Shown: positions 16,142-24,536, numbered from the stretch's first letter. The stretch: 64,000 bases of DNA from Candidatus Nanohaloarchaea archaeon (GCA_014297435.1 JACOQA010000004.1:1-64000), one strand, 5' to 3'. Program-made: numbers and translations. Notes: generated by a model from the sequence alone, not told the origin.

Positions 16142-16723
16142 ATGAGGCTAGATGTCCCGTTTCATAGACAGGAGTCCGACTATGACTGCGGTCCGGCAGC
16201 ACTGAAAATGGCCTTAGACTTCTTCGGAGACAGTAAATCGATGTCGGAAATAAAAGACCTATTGGAATATTCAGAGGGCGACGCAGTATTCACAGTTCAA
16301 CTCGCCACAGCTGCTGAAGAAATCGGACATGAAGTAGAGTTCTATACGGCTGAGCCCGACAACGATCACGATGACAAAGAGTTCCATAGAGAACATGCTG
16401 TAGACAAGGAGAACGGCGAACTTTACAGGGAAGCTGAAGATGCCGGGACCGAATTAAAATTCGAATCTATATCGCTCGAGGAGATCAAAAAGAGACTTAG
16501 AGAGGGCGAGCTTCCGATCGTGCTGGTTGACTGGAATATACTGAAAGACAGGGAAGGATATCAAGGCCATTTCTTGCCATTTGTAGGTTTCGAAAGTGGG
16601 AAGGTTCTTGTACATAATCCCGATGCCGAGGATGGATCTTACATGGAGATAGAAGAGGAAATGTTCGAAGAAGCCAGGAAAGCTGATGGCACAGATCAGG
16701 ATATTGCTTTAATCAAGAAATAA
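16142..16723 (+). CDS. C39-like cysteine peptidase family protein
   Basis: The 193-residue product shows a papain-like C39 pattern. The catalytic Cys is in DYDCGPAALKMALDFF (residue about 16), the His in GHFLPFVGFE (about 145), and the Asp/Asn in VHNPDAED. A charged insert lies at about 65-105. There is no signal peptide, so it is cytoplasmic. C39-like enzymes process leader peptides or peptides; no substrate gene or ABC transporter is adjacent. The A/T-rich segment just upstream suggests a leaderless start. Confidence 0.75.
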   Translation: MRLDVPFHRQESDYDCGPAALKMALDFFGDSKSMSEIKDLLEYSEGDAVFTVQLATAAEEIGHEVEFYTAEPDNDHDDKEFHREHAVDKENGELYREAEDAGTELKFESISLEEIKKRLREGELPIVLVDWNILKDREGYQGHFLPFVGFESGKVLVHNPDAEDGSYMEIEEEMFEEARKADGTDQDIALIKK

Positions 16724-16724
16724 G

Positions 16725-17426
16725 TTAGAGTATTTCGACAATTTCCCCAAGTTCTCTTCCTTTACGGTAAAGCTTCGCTGGTCTATGAGAAACGCCTTCA
16801 GTCTTCTCTCCTGTATCTTCGACAATATCTTTCTTCTTTAGTTTCCTCCTAAAGTTTCTTCGGTCAAACTCTCTATCGAACACAGTTTCATAGATATCCT
16901 GGAAATCGGAGAGCGTGAATTTTTCAGGTAGGAAAGAGTAAGCTGCTGTAGAGTACTCCATTTTAGCTCTTAAACGTTCAATTGAGTAATCTGCGATCTC
17001 TTCGTGGTCAAAAGCTAGCTCAGGCAGACTGTAAGCAGAGTGCCATTCAATATTTTCCAGTTCGTCTACATCTCGAACTTCTTCATAGTTGACAAGTGCG
17101 TAGTATCCGACTGTTATAACCCGTGTTCTAGGATCTCTTTCCGGTTTTCCAAACGTGTATAACTGTTCGAGGTAGACGTCTTCCAAACCGGTTTTCTCAT
17201 GTAAGGTTCTTTTCGCTGCGTCCTCTAGAGATTCATCCATCTCTATGAAGCTTCCGGGCAGCGCCCATTTTCCTTCGTCCGGCCACGAATCCCTCTTCTT
17301 CAGTAAAAGCTTTAGGTCGTCATCCTTGACCGTGAAGATTATCAGGTCTACCGTCACTGAAGGTCTGTCGAAAGCTTCCTCGTCATACTCTTCGAGGCTA
17401 TCGAACTCGGGTTTTTCCTGAGTCAC
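16725..17426 (-). CDS. nrtR: NrtR-type Nudix/winged-helix regulator of NAD salvage
   Basis: The 233-residue product starts at GTG 17426. Residues about 20-150 form a Nudix-like domain (WALPGSFIEMDESLEDAAKR), where the catalytic REx2EE is degenerate (RTLHEKTG), as in non-hydrolytic NrtR sensors. Residues about 155-230 form a C-terminal winged helix (FTLSDFQDIYETVFDREFDR, then RRNFRRKLKKKDIV). NrtR proteins bind ADP-ribose and repress NAD biosynthesis or salvage genes. pncA and pncB lie directly upstream, and TTTGTGTA-type operators precede both nrtR and pncB. It probably represses itself and the salvage genes. Confidence 0.88.
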   Translation of the reverse strand: MTQEKPEFDSLEEYDEEAFDRPSVTVDLIIFTVKDDDLKLLLKKRDSWPDEGKWALPGSFIEMDESLEDAAKRTLHEKTGLEDVYLEQLYTFGKPERDPRTRVITVGYYALVNYEEVRDVDELENIEWHSAYSLPELAFDHEEIADYSIERLRAKMEYSTAAYSFLPEKFTLSDFQDIYETVFDREFDRRNFRRKLKKKDIVEDTGEKTEGVSHRPAKLYRKGRELGEIVEIL

Positions 17427-17427
17427 A

Positions 17428-17453
17428 GTCTTTGTGTAAAAACTACAAGAATT
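17428..17453 (-). promoter_or_regulatory. putative NrtR operator at the nrtR promoter
   Basis: The site CTTTGTGTA, five bases, then TACAAGAA (17430-17451) is an imperfect palindrome with core TGTA-N5-TACA. It lies between a TATA-like TTTAAATTC (minus strand, about 17450-17459) and the nrtR start at 17426, where a bound repressor would block initiation. The left part AGTCTTTGTGTA is repeated at the pncB promoter. Overlap with the 3' end of pncA is 1 bp. Confidence 0.6.
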
Positions 17454-18142
17454 TAAAGAGCACGGGCCTGGTAGCCCCTGCCCTCCAGGAAGTCTTCTAC
17501 CTCGTAGGTGTCGACAAGCTCGACGCCCTCATCCCGCCACTGTTGCTTGGTTTTCTCAGCTGCTTCCGGATCGATACCCGTCATCGCGTCCTCAACCGCA
17601 TAAACCTGCACATCCCTTTCAAGCAAGCCCTGGATCGCCTGATCGTTGCAGACCTCGGTCGCCACACCGTAGACGAAAGCAACGTCGGGATTAACTTCTT
17701 CAACCACCGGATCTGCATGGGGAGTACCTTCAAACACGTTAAACTTGTCTTTGTAGAGCACTATCTCTCTCGGATTATCGTGAAGCCTTTCCCCCACATC
17801 GTAATCTACACTCCAGTCAAACTTTACCGGATTAGCGGGGTCTGTTGCACCGATAAACTCAGCGCCTCTCGTGTTCTGCATGCAGTGAGGCGGAAATGTC
17901 TGATCGAAGTCAGGTTCTCCTTCGAACACGATTTCCTCAGAAGCCTGGTTGTGCCAGTCCGCGGTGTTGATCGTAGTTAAGTTGTATTCCTGAGCTAGAG
18001 AAGTCAGATGACGGAGGTTTTCTCTTATAGCTGTCGCACCTTTTCCTTCGTTGACCGGGAGCTTTCCCTCAGGTTCAATAAAGTCGTACTGGGTGTCAAC
18101 GTTCCAGAACACGACCTCGTAAGGTTCGAACCAGTTGCCCAT
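17453..18142 (-). CDS. pncA: nicotinamidase (isochorismatase-like hydrolase)
   Basis: The 229-residue product converts nicotinamide to nicotinate plus ammonia. The catalytic Asp is in FWNVDTQYDFIEPEG (about residue 17), metal-site residues are around INTADWHN, and a Lys is in LYKDKFNVFEGT. The nucleophile Cys is in YGVATEVCNDQAIQGLL (about 169). FPPHCMQNTRGAEF matches the conserved region after the metal-site His. It directly follows pncB (1 bp between stop and start), and the product feeds PncB, so the operon covers two steps of the Preiss-Handler salvage route. Confidence 0.88.
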   Translation of the reverse strand: MGNWFEPYEVVFWNVDTQYDFIEPEGKLPVNEGKGATAIRENLRHLTSLAQEYNLTTINTADWHNQASEEIVFEGEPDFDQTFPPHCMQNTRGAEFIGATDPANPVKFDWSVDYDVGERLHDNPREIVLYKDKFNVFEGTPHADPVVEEVNPDVAFVYGVATEVCNDQAIQGLLERDVQVYAVEDAMTGIDPEAAEKTKQQWRDEGVELVDTYEVEDFLEGRGYQARAL

Positions 18143-18143
18143 T

Positions 18144-19316
18144 TTAGACCACCTGCACCATGTTCTCCTGCCTGTAATTCTCGATTTCGGCAGGATCCTG
18201 CTCCCTCCCTACTTTTGCGACAGGCTCTCCCTCTATCATATAGATGTCTGAGGTTGCGTGCATGTTTTCCGAGTCTTTGAAGCTTCCTGCACCAACCATG
18301 TCAAATATGGTGTAGCCTTCGTCTTCTTCGAATCTTTTCTGGGCTCCAGCAAACTGTCTTGCTTTGATGACATCTCCCATACCGCTTGAGATAGCTAGAT
18401 CGACGTTTTCCCTGTAACCAGTATCTATGAGTTCTCTTGCCAGTCCTTCAACTGCGTCCACAGTCATACCTTTCCCTGTCTGATGTGCATCGTACCTTCT
18501 TACTTCATCGGCAGTTTCAGCGTAGTTCTCTCCGCATGTATCCATTCTTGCCACTAGCTCGAAGTCTTCGCCATGCTCTTCTTCCATGTAATCACAGACT
18601 TCAAGCAAGTCAGTTGCTTCTCTGTTCGCTGTATCGATCAGTACCGGCGTAGTTCCTTCCGTGTACTCGTCCATGGCTTTTGCGGCTTCGAGTGTTGCGT
18701 TATCCAATCCGTGCTTCCAGGCGAATGGAAGTACGAATGCGTGTGGCATAGTTCCAGCCGGGTCCTTTCCGTGCGTTTCTGCTCCGGCTCTTGTTGAGTA
18801 GTTTACCGCTCCGTTTTCTATGGCTGCTTCTGCGAGCTCTTTCTGTTGAGCGGGATGGTAGTGTCTGGCTCCGAAGTCGGCGAGAGGAACCCCTACTTCT
18901 CCGAAGATATCGGCTATCTCTCCTACTGCTTCGCCGTATTTCTGTGGATCGGGATGTTCGAGACCGTTTGCTTCAGTTAAGTGGTGTGAGACGATTCCCA
19001 GGTTCAGTGTTTCCGGTTCCAGTAATTGTTGTGCCGGACCTTCGAGAAGCATCAACGGCTCCTTGGCTTCGAATGTTTCGTTGGTGTTGATGTAGATATC
19101 AACGTCTTCCGTCATTTCGTCGACGATTCCTGCGGCTTCCTCGAGTCCCTCTGTCTTGGCCTCTCCTTCGGGTCTTGCGAACACTTTCTTCGTTATTCTC
19201 GGGTTCAAAGACTCTTGTTCTAGGGCCTCAGTTGTGTCTGTGAAGTAGATGTCGGTTCGGTCTGTTAGGTTTTCTGGCGGGTTGTTTTCGAACTCGTGTG
19301 TTTTCGTGGTTTGCAA
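18144..19316 (-). CDS. pncB: nicotinate phosphoribosyltransferase
   Basis: This enzyme joins nicotinate and PRPP to nicotinate mononucleotide. Visible family blocks are YINTNETFEAKEPLMLLEGP near the N-terminus, LADFGARHYHPAQQKELAEA, NYSTRAGAETHGKDPAGTMP, then VARMDTCGENYAETADEVRR and AISSGMGDVIKARQF, and DMVGAGSFKDSENMHATSDI near the C-terminus (phosphate-binding Gly-rich loops). The start is set to TTG 19316. It follows a GGTGA Shine-Dalgarno by 5 nt. An ATG at 19370 lies within the operator only about 5 bp from the TATA box, so it cannot be in the mRNA. From 19316 the protein has about 390 residues, close to the archaeal family length. Confidence 0.87.
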   Translation of the reverse strand: MQTTKTHEFENNPPENLTDRTDIYFTDTTEALEQESLNPRITKKVFARPEGEAKTEGLEEAAGIVDEMTEDVDIYINTNETFEAKEPLMLLEGPAQQLLEPETLNLGIVSHHLTEANGLEHPDPQKYGEAVGEIADIFGEVGVPLADFGARHYHPAQQKELAEAAIENGAVNYSTRAGAETHGKDPAGTMPHAFVLPFAWKHGLDNATLEAAKAMDEYTEGTTPVLIDTANREATDLLEVCDYMEEEHGEDFELVARMDTCGENYAETADEVRRYDAHQTGKGMTVDAVEGLARELIDTGYRENVDLAISSGMGDVIKARQFAGAQKRFEEDEGYTIFDMVGAGSFKDSENMHATSDIYMIEGEPVAKVGREQDPAEIENYRQENMVQVV

Positions 19317-19344
19317 CTTGATCACCTTCTTGTGAAGATTACAA

Positions 19345-19384
19345 TAAGTCTTTGTGTAGAAAACACACATAGAATTTTAAATAC
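19345..19384 (-). promoter_or_regulatory. pncB promoter with overlapping NrtR operator
   Basis: On the minus strand a TATA box (TATTTAAAAT, about 19374-19383) is followed directly by TGTGT-N5-ACACA (19353-19367). The sequence AGTCTTTGTGTA is identical to the one before nrtR. A third half-site CTACAAGAA lies at 19398-19406 and matches the right half of the nrtR site. The layout predicts NAD-status repression of pncB-pncA. Confidence 0.6.
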
Positions 19385-19466
19385 CTTTTTGTTTTTTCTA
19401 CAAGAAGGGGTTGATCACTTCCCCACTATTTAATTCTTGCCAGAGAAAGGCATAGATAGAAGAAAT

Positions 19467-19572
19467 GGGCCCGTAGCTCAGCCCGGACAGACTCTTGGGT
19501 CTACGAGCTTGGGAGGTCTACAGCGAGCGGCTTCGGACCGCTAGGTCCAGGGTTCAAATCCCTGCGGGTCCG
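19467..19572 (+). tRNA. tRNA-Arg(TCG) with a 31-nt intron in the D arm
   Basis: Acceptor GGGCCCG pairs with CGGGTCC, discriminator G. The anticodon stem is AGCGG/CCGCT with loop CTTCGGA (anticodon TCG), and the T arm is CAGGG-TTCAAAT-CCCTG. The D stem GCTC/GAGC forms only if 19491-19521 is removed. A canonical bulge-helix-bulge supports this: central helix GGAC/GTCT, bulges AG|A and AC|A, then an intron stem starting CTC/GAG. The intron therefore splits the 3' side of the D stem after position 22, a noncanonical location known from some archaeal tRNAs. Spliced length is 75 nt. Confidence 0.9.
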
Positions 19573-19762
19573 TCCTCCACACCTATTCATCTTCCAACAC
19601 TAAACCTGTTTTGTTCCTTGAATCCGGTGAAACCCTTGTTTATGAGGTCTCTCCGCCTTGATTTGATTTATAAAGATGAACTCTCCATGGGTACGTGTGT
19701 AGATGAACTGGATGAAGCATTTGAACAAGTTCTTCATCCGTCTCAAAAAGAGGGTGAACCAC

Positions 19763-20971
19763 ATGAGCGAAGAAAATAATAACAACGATGCGGAGCTCGA
19801 ACAGGAAGAGAAAAACCAGGACGAAGGAAAGAAACAGAAGATACAGTTCCCACAGTACTTCCAGAAACAGAACTCAGGGAAAACAAAAAACAACCCGTAC
19901 AGCACCAACCTCAAGACACCGGTACTAAGAGGCGTAGTTGTATCAGAGTTTGACGGCGAAAGAATCTGGGTCGAAGCCTCAGGAAACATGAAAGGACGCT
20001 ACGGAGTCGAAGTACCTTCAGGATACAGCCCCGAAGACTTCACACCGGGAACAGAAGTCGCTCTGGATCCAAACAGCTTCACAGTAACAGATATTGTAGA
20101 AAAAGGAAAAGACGCAGAATTCGACTCTGTTGAAACAGATGTCACCTTCCAGGACGTTGGAGGACTAGACCACATAATCAAATCATTAAAATCCAACGTT
20201 GGAGCCCAGTTGGACGACGATAAACAGAAGAAGATCAAAGAATGGGGTATGGACCTCGACAAATCAATTCTTCTGGTTGGAAGACCGGGAACAGGAAAGA
20301 CCCACCTTGTTAAAGCACTTTCAAACGAGTACGACGCCGACATGTTCATGATCAACGGCCCTCAAATGGTTGAAAAGTTCATCGGAGAAGGAGCCAAGAA
20401 GGTCAAGAGACTTTACGAACAGGCAAGAGCATCAGACAAACCAGCAATCGTATTCATCGACGAAATCGATGCAATCGCAAAGAAAAGGCTGGACGACAGG
20501 AGACACGGCGGGGAAGAAGTCGAAAGAACCATGTCCCAGCTTCTGTCGGAATTGGACGGACTTGACACAGAGTCCGACGCGAACGTAATCTCTGTATTCG
20601 CAACAAACAAGCCAGACATAATGGATCCGGCACTACTCAACAGAACTTCAGCGATCGAAGTACCTGTACCGGAGACAGAGGCGAAAGAAGAAATCCTCAA
20701 GGTCCACTCCAGAAGACTCGACCTTGCGGAAGACGTTGACCTTGAACTGTTGGCAGAACAGCTTGAAGAAGACTTCACAGGAAGAGACATCCAGCAGATC
20801 GTCAAACAGGCAGCAATTAATTCACTTGAGACCGCTGAAGAGGTTGATACTGCAGAGGTTTCGATGAGCGACTTTGAGGAAGCGATCAAAGATCTGAAGG
20901 AAGGCAACCTTGGAACTGAGAAGGACTTCCTAGCCGAAGAGAACATCCATCCGAACGAGATGTTCGCCTAA
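19763..20971 (+). CDS. pan: proteasome-activating nucleotidase-like AAA+ ATPase
   Basis: The product is about 402 residues from ATG 19763, chosen because a GAGGGTGA Shine-Dalgarno lies 5 nt before it (an upstream ATG at 19703 adds a basic stretch unlike the acidic protein). The N-terminal region is acidic and disordered, followed by an OB-like domain (RGVVVSEFDGERIWVEASGN). The AAA+ core has Walker A GRPGTGKTHLVKAL, Walker B AIVFIDEIDAIAKKR, and the second region of homology SVFATNKPDIMDPALLNRTS. The C-terminus ends MFA, similar to the hydrophobic-Tyr/Phe-X tail used to dock to the 20S proteasome. It should unfold substrates for the proteasome. No proteasome subunit gene is in the window. Confidence 0.85.
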   Translation: MSEENNNNDAELEQEEKNQDEGKKQKIQFPQYFQKQNSGKTKNNPYSTNLKTPVLRGVVVSEFDGERIWVEASGNMKGRYGVEVPSGYSPEDFTPGTEVALDPNSFTVTDIVEKGKDAEFDSVETDVTFQDVGGLDHIIKSLKSNVGAQLDDDKQKKIKEWGMDLDKSILLVGRPGTGKTHLVKALSNEYDADMFMINGPQMVEKFIGEGAKKVKRLYEQARASDKPAIVFIDEIDAIAKKRLDDRRHGGEEVERTMSQLLSELDGLDTESDANVISVFATNKPDIMDPALLNRTSAIEVPVPETEAKEEILKVHSRRLDLAEDVDLELLAEQLEEDFTGRDIQQIVKQAAINSLETAEEVDTAEVSMSDFEEAIKDLKEGNLGTEKDFLAEENIHPNEMFA

Positions 20972-21018
20972 CTCTTCCTCTCTTATTCCATTTAACATTT
21001 TACTTCTATGTTATAACT

Positions 21019-21444
21019 ATGAGTCTTGAAAGAAGGTACGAATCTATACTCCAAAAAGGCACACAATACGTTGAACCCAGATTTCCGGAAGGAATAGATT
21101 CCTTGAACCACACCTACGACTTCTTTCCTACCAACGGTGCTAGACTGGACGAGGTAGGAGAAGAGACCTTTGGCTATGAAGGAATGAGAAGAAGCCTTGA
21201 AACTGAGGGCGATTGGTTCTGGACTTTAGAGTACAACCTTGGCGGCGATGCGGTCGATATAGCTTTTCCTACAGCACAAGACTGGGAACAGGAGGATGAT
21301 GTTCAACTCAACCACTCAATAGCAGTCTATGCGCCAGAAAGAGTAGGTGGTGAAACACTAGAGAACCTGGTTAGAACATTTGAAAATAGATTTCTAGAGA
21401 ACGCCTATGAAAGAGGAGGCTACATTAAAAGATCTAAAAGATAG
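21019..21444 (+). CDS. hypothetical acidic protein
   Basis: A 141-residue soluble protein, acidic and rich in aromatic residues (GDWFWTLEYNLGGDAVDIAF). No signal peptide or known motif. It lies 47 bp after the proteasome ATPase gene and 14 bp before the amphi-Trp-like gene, in the same direction, so the three may be transcribed together. It has a loose likeness in layout to the hypothetical protein at 12967-13584 but no shared motif long enough to call homology. Confidence 0.5.
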   Translation: MSLERRYESILQKGTQYVEPRFPEGIDSLNHTYDFFPTNGARLDEVGEETFGYEGMRRSLETEGDWFWTLEYNLGGDAVDIAFPTAQDWEQEDDVQLNHSIAVYAPERVGGETLENLVRTFENRFLENAYERGGYIKRSKR

Positions 21445-21458
21445 TCTAAGTGATATCT

Positions 21459-21689
21459 ATGCCAGAACTTGACGAGACACTCAACTTAAAGAATGGAGAT
21501 GCAGCAGAACTTTTGAGAGAGCTAGCTGATTCAATCGAAGAAGGCGAGGATCTAAACCTTGAAGGCGATGGATGGAGAGTATTCCAGCCATTCGAAGACG
21601 TGATCCCTGTAAGACTTTACCAAGACAAGGAAAGCCTCGAGTTCATGTTCAAGCTGATTAATCCGGACTCGAACCAGAAAACGCAGTAA
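21459..21689 (+). CDS. amphi-Trp-like domain small protein
   Basis: The product is 76 residues from ATG 21459 (preceded by GTGAT 4 nt upstream; an in-frame GTG at 21450 adds three residues). The pattern AAELLRELADSIEEGEDLNL followed by EGDGWRVFQPFEDV and alternating beta strands matches the small amphi-Trp domain proteins common in halophilic archaea: one helix, then a four-stranded amphipathic sheet. Function is unknown. Confidence in the family is moderate because the protein is short. Confidence 0.55.
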   Translation: MPELDETLNLKNGDAAELLRELADSIEEGEDLNLEGDGWRVFQPFEDVIPVRLYQDKESLEFMFKLINPDSNQKTQ

Positions 21690-21690
21690 C

Positions 21691-21951
21691 CTAGGAGAGA
21701 TGTTCAACCAACTTCTCCAGCTTTCTCTCCTTCTCTAAAGTGGAACTTGACATCAAAAATTCTTGGGAAAGCTTGTAGGCATATCCATCGACATCTTCCA
21801 GTTTTGAAATCTTTTTTTCGTCATCCGGAACTTCTTCATCCTTTCTATCATACGCCTGTTTGATTAATTCATCAAGAAGCTGGTTCATAACGTAACGTTT
21901 CTGGCCAACATCATCGATATCCAGTTTCTTCTCAAGTTGCTCAGAGTTCAT
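21691..21951 (-). CDS. small charged helical protein downstream of gatB
   Basis: An 86-residue, highly charged helical protein (MNSEQLEKKLDIDDVGQKRY). Its ATG overlaps the gatB stop by 4 bp (21948-21951), so it is translationally coupled to gatB. No family recognised. Given the coupling it may relate to aminoacyl-tRNA amidation, but that is inference. Confidence 0.6.
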   Translation of the reverse strand: MNSEQLEKKLDIDDVGQKRYVMNQLLDELIKQAYDRKDEEVPDDEKKISKLEDVDGYAYKLSQEFLMSSSTLEKERKLEKLVEHLS

Positions 21952-23348
21952 TCTATCTTCTCAAGAATCTTTTCTCTGGCCTCTTTAGGATCGGCTTTCC
22001 CACCTGATTCCTGCATAACCTGACCCACAAGGAAGTTGATTGCACCATCATCCCCGTTTTCATAGTCATCAACGGCATCAGGGTTTTCCTCGATAACCGA
22101 TTCAACCACGGAATCGACTTCGTCATCCCCGGCCTTCAACAGATCCTGTTCCTCCACAACTTCTTCAGGATGTTGAGGATCGTCAACTATAGTTCTAAGC
22201 ACTTCTTCAGCGTTCCTGTCAGAGATATCATCTTTCTCAAGCAGATCGATAACGTACTTCATCCAGGCGGTTTCAAGACCGGCTTCCGCGTAAGAAAGTT
22301 CGTTGTAGTTCAAGGTCTTTTTGAGTTCGCCGGTCATCCAGGAAGCAACCAGTTCAGGATCATGTTCATCCGCCAAGTCTTCGAAATCTTCTGCCAAAGC
22401 TTTCTCAGCTATCAAAGATTCAACAAGCTTCTGCTCAAGCTCGTAGTCCTGTCTGAAACGTATAGCCTTTTCATGAGGAAGCTCCGGAATATCGATTCCT
22501 TGTTCAACCTCATCCAGCTCCTGTCTTGTAAGGTCAGGATCGAAGATGTAGCCGTAGTCCTCCTCGGTTTCTTTCTCTCTCATCTTTCTCGTTATTTGCT
22601 GGTCGGCATCGTATGATCTTGTGTGCTGAGAAACTGTCTTTCCGTTCTCCACAGCTCTCTTCTGTCTTTTAAGCTCGTGTTTCAAAGCGTTCTCTACTTC
22701 GGAAGTGCCGGTAATGTTCTTGACCTCGACTTTTTCTCCTCCATTAATCGAGAGGTTTGCATCGCTCTTAATCGAAAAACTGGATTCAGGATAGTAGACT
22801 TCAAGGTACTGTAGCATCTGTGCCAGCTTCTGTAGATAAGCTCTTGCTTCTTCAGGTGAACGGAAGTCAGGTTCTGTTACAATTTCAAGCAGAGGTGTTC
22901 CGGCCCTGTTGTAATCTACTAAGGAGTAGTCGGAGTCGCCGATATCCCCTCCAACGTGTTCTGTCTTCGCAGGATCCTCCTCAATATGAATCCTCGTAAT
23001 ACCTATGTCTCTCGAACCTTCATCTGTCCCAACCTCGACCTCTCCGTCTTCGCCTACCGGGATCTCATACTGAGTGATCTGGTAGTTCTTCGACATGTCC
23101 GGGTAGAAATAGGTTTTCCTTGAGAAGAAGATATCATCATTTATATCGCAGTTCAAAGACTTAGAGACCTTGACTGCTTCTTCTAGTACTTTCTTGTTCA
23201 GCTGTGGTTTCGAGCCGGGATGTCCGAGACAGATCGGACAGACATGCGTATTTGGTTCTTCTGCTTCTTCATTAGGGCATCCGCAGAAAAGCTTAGTGTT
23301 AGTATCAAGCTGGACATGAGTCTCCAAACCTATTTTTACATCCGTCAT
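21948..23348 (-). CDS. gatB: Asp-tRNA(Asn)/Glu-tRNA(Gln) amidotransferase subunit B
   Basis: The 466-residue product is full length for the family. It starts with VKIGLETHVQLDTNTKLFCG and has the zinc site CGCP...CPICLGHPG. The kinase-like cradle motif RKTYFYPDMSKNYQITQYEI and IHIEEDPAKTEHVGGD bind the misacylated tRNA and phosphorylate it. The C-terminal YqeY-like helical tail is VGQVMQESGGKADPKEAREK. It works with GatA and GatC, both encoded within 6 kb on the same strand but separated by other genes. Confidence 0.95.
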   Translation of the reverse strand: MTDVKIGLETHVQLDTNTKLFCGCPNEEAEEPNTHVCPICLGHPGSKPQLNKKVLEEAVKVSKSLNCDINDDIFFSRKTYFYPDMSKNYQITQYEIPVGEDGEVEVGTDEGSRDIGITRIHIEEDPAKTEHVGGDIGDSDYSLVDYNRAGTPLLEIVTEPDFRSPEEARAYLQKLAQMLQYLEVYYPESSFSIKSDANLSINGGEKVEVKNITGTSEVENALKHELKRQKRAVENGKTVSQHTRSYDADQQITRKMREKETEEDYGYIFDPDLTRQELDEVEQGIDIPELPHEKAIRFRQDYELEQKLVESLIAEKALAEDFEDLADEHDPELVASWMTGELKKTLNYNELSYAEAGLETAWMKYVIDLLEKDDISDRNAEEVLRTIVDDPQHPEEVVEEQDLLKAGDDEVDSVVESVIEENPDAVDDYENGDDGAINFLVGQVMQESGGKADPKEAREKILEKIE

Positions 23349-23383
23349 ACTTGGAACTGGACATGAAACACTTATTTAGGTTT

Positions 23384-24496
23384 TCAGCGCGATCTCTCGT
23401 AAACCATTCCGGACAACTTCCTTAGATCTTCCTCCCATTCAGGATACTCGATTCCTACCTTATCGAGAACATCGTTTGCGGAATCTCTGTGCTCCTTTGC
23501 TAGGTCGTATGCATCATCTACGGCACCTGAATCGATTAAAATATCTCTTGCTTCCTCTAGATTCTGTGCATTTGGTTCTTCAGCTTCTACTACTTCTCTC
23601 AGTCTTCTCCATTCATAATCCTCAGTGTTCTCCAAGCCGTATATAACAGTGATTGCGGGTTTACCTTCAACTAGATCAGATAAAGCATCCTTTCCAAGCT
23701 CTTCATCGGTCTGTGTAACATCAAGTATATCGTCCGTTACCTGAAGCAATAGTCCGAGATGATATGCGTGGTCTTCCGCAAGCTGATACTCATTATTATC
23801 ATCTTTCTCTCTATGACCTGCGGATATAGCACCTGAACGTGCGCCGGCTTTGAACAGAGTGCCGGTTTTCAGGTCCGCCATTCCTTCATACCATGGTACA
23901 GGAGCCTTTTCGGAACCGTTATACGCTATTACTACTTCCTCGTCCCTGAAATCCAGCATAGAAGGTCCTGCCAAATCCTCGGTTTGACCGTTCACCAGGT
24001 AGCCTACAGAGGTCGCAAGGTTCTCCGTCAGATACGACTTGTCTCTTTCAGGCAGGTTGGAACGAGGGATCATCGCGTAAGGCATCGACATCATTTTAGT
24101 AACCTCGTTCATCGTCAGTTCCTCACGCATATCATCAAACCCGTCCAGGAAATCGGAGTTGTGGAAGGTTGTGACTCCTCTGCGGGTTTCATCCCCGTCC
24201 TGGAGATCATCCAGAATAACGGAGATGTTGTGATGAGACTGGTTTGAAGCACCCAGAGTGACATGCTGATTATCGGAGTAGTTGGAGTCAAGGGCTCTGC
24301 TCCAGAGAACAGTGTAAATGTCCCTGGCATGTTTGCTTGGAGCCGTAGAAATATCTATTATTCGTTCATCCATCTTTTCGGAGAGACTGGAGCTGTTAAT
24401 AACATAGTCTCCAACCATTCTCCGGATTTCTTCGTCGACCTCTCCTAGAAATTCGTTCTCAAAGTTTAGCCTATCAACAATACTGGTATCTGGAAT
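23384..24496 (-). CDS. isoprenyl (geranylgeranyl) diphosphate synthase, probable AUU start
   Basis: This trans-prenyltransferase makes isoprenoid chains for archaeal lipids. The first aspartate-rich motif is VILDDLQDGDETRRG and the second QVTDDILDVTQTDEELGKDA with GKPAITVIYGL. The first ATG (24418) gives 344 residues. However, the frame stays open upstream with plausible coding sequence (NEFLGEVDEEIRRM, normally present in this family). No ATG, GTG or TTG occurs before the upstream TAG. An ATT at 24494-24496 follows a strong Shine-Dalgarno (GGGAGGGGG) by 6 nt and is the best start, giving 370 residues. Product chain length is inferred from the archaeal context only. Confidence 0.82.
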   Translation of the reverse strand: MPDTSIVDRLNFENEFLGEVDEEIRRMVGDYVINSSSLSEKMDERIIDISTAPSKHARDIYTVLWSRALDSNYSDNQHVTLGASNQSHHNISVILDDLQDGDETRRGVTTFHNSDFLDGFDDMREELTMNEVTKMMSMPYAMIPRSNLPERDKSYLTENLATSVGYLVNGQTEDLAGPSMLDFRDEEVVIAYNGSEKAPVPWYEGMADLKTGTLFKAGARSGAISAGHREKDDNNEYQLAEDHAYHLGLLLQVTDDILDVTQTDEELGKDALSDLVEGKPAITVIYGLENTEDYEWRRLREVVEAEEPNAQNLEEARDILIDSGAVDDAYDLAKEHRDSANDVLDKVGIEYPEWEEDLRKLSGMVYERSR

Positions 24497-24536
24497 AGTT
24501 AACCCCCTCCCGGAAATTAATTGAGGAGGAAGCTAT

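Noticed and set aside
19317-19370. Upstream ATG start for pncB (19370)
   Set aside because: It lies about 5 bp from the TATA box and inside the operator, so it would be upstream of the transcription start; the added residues are not family-like.
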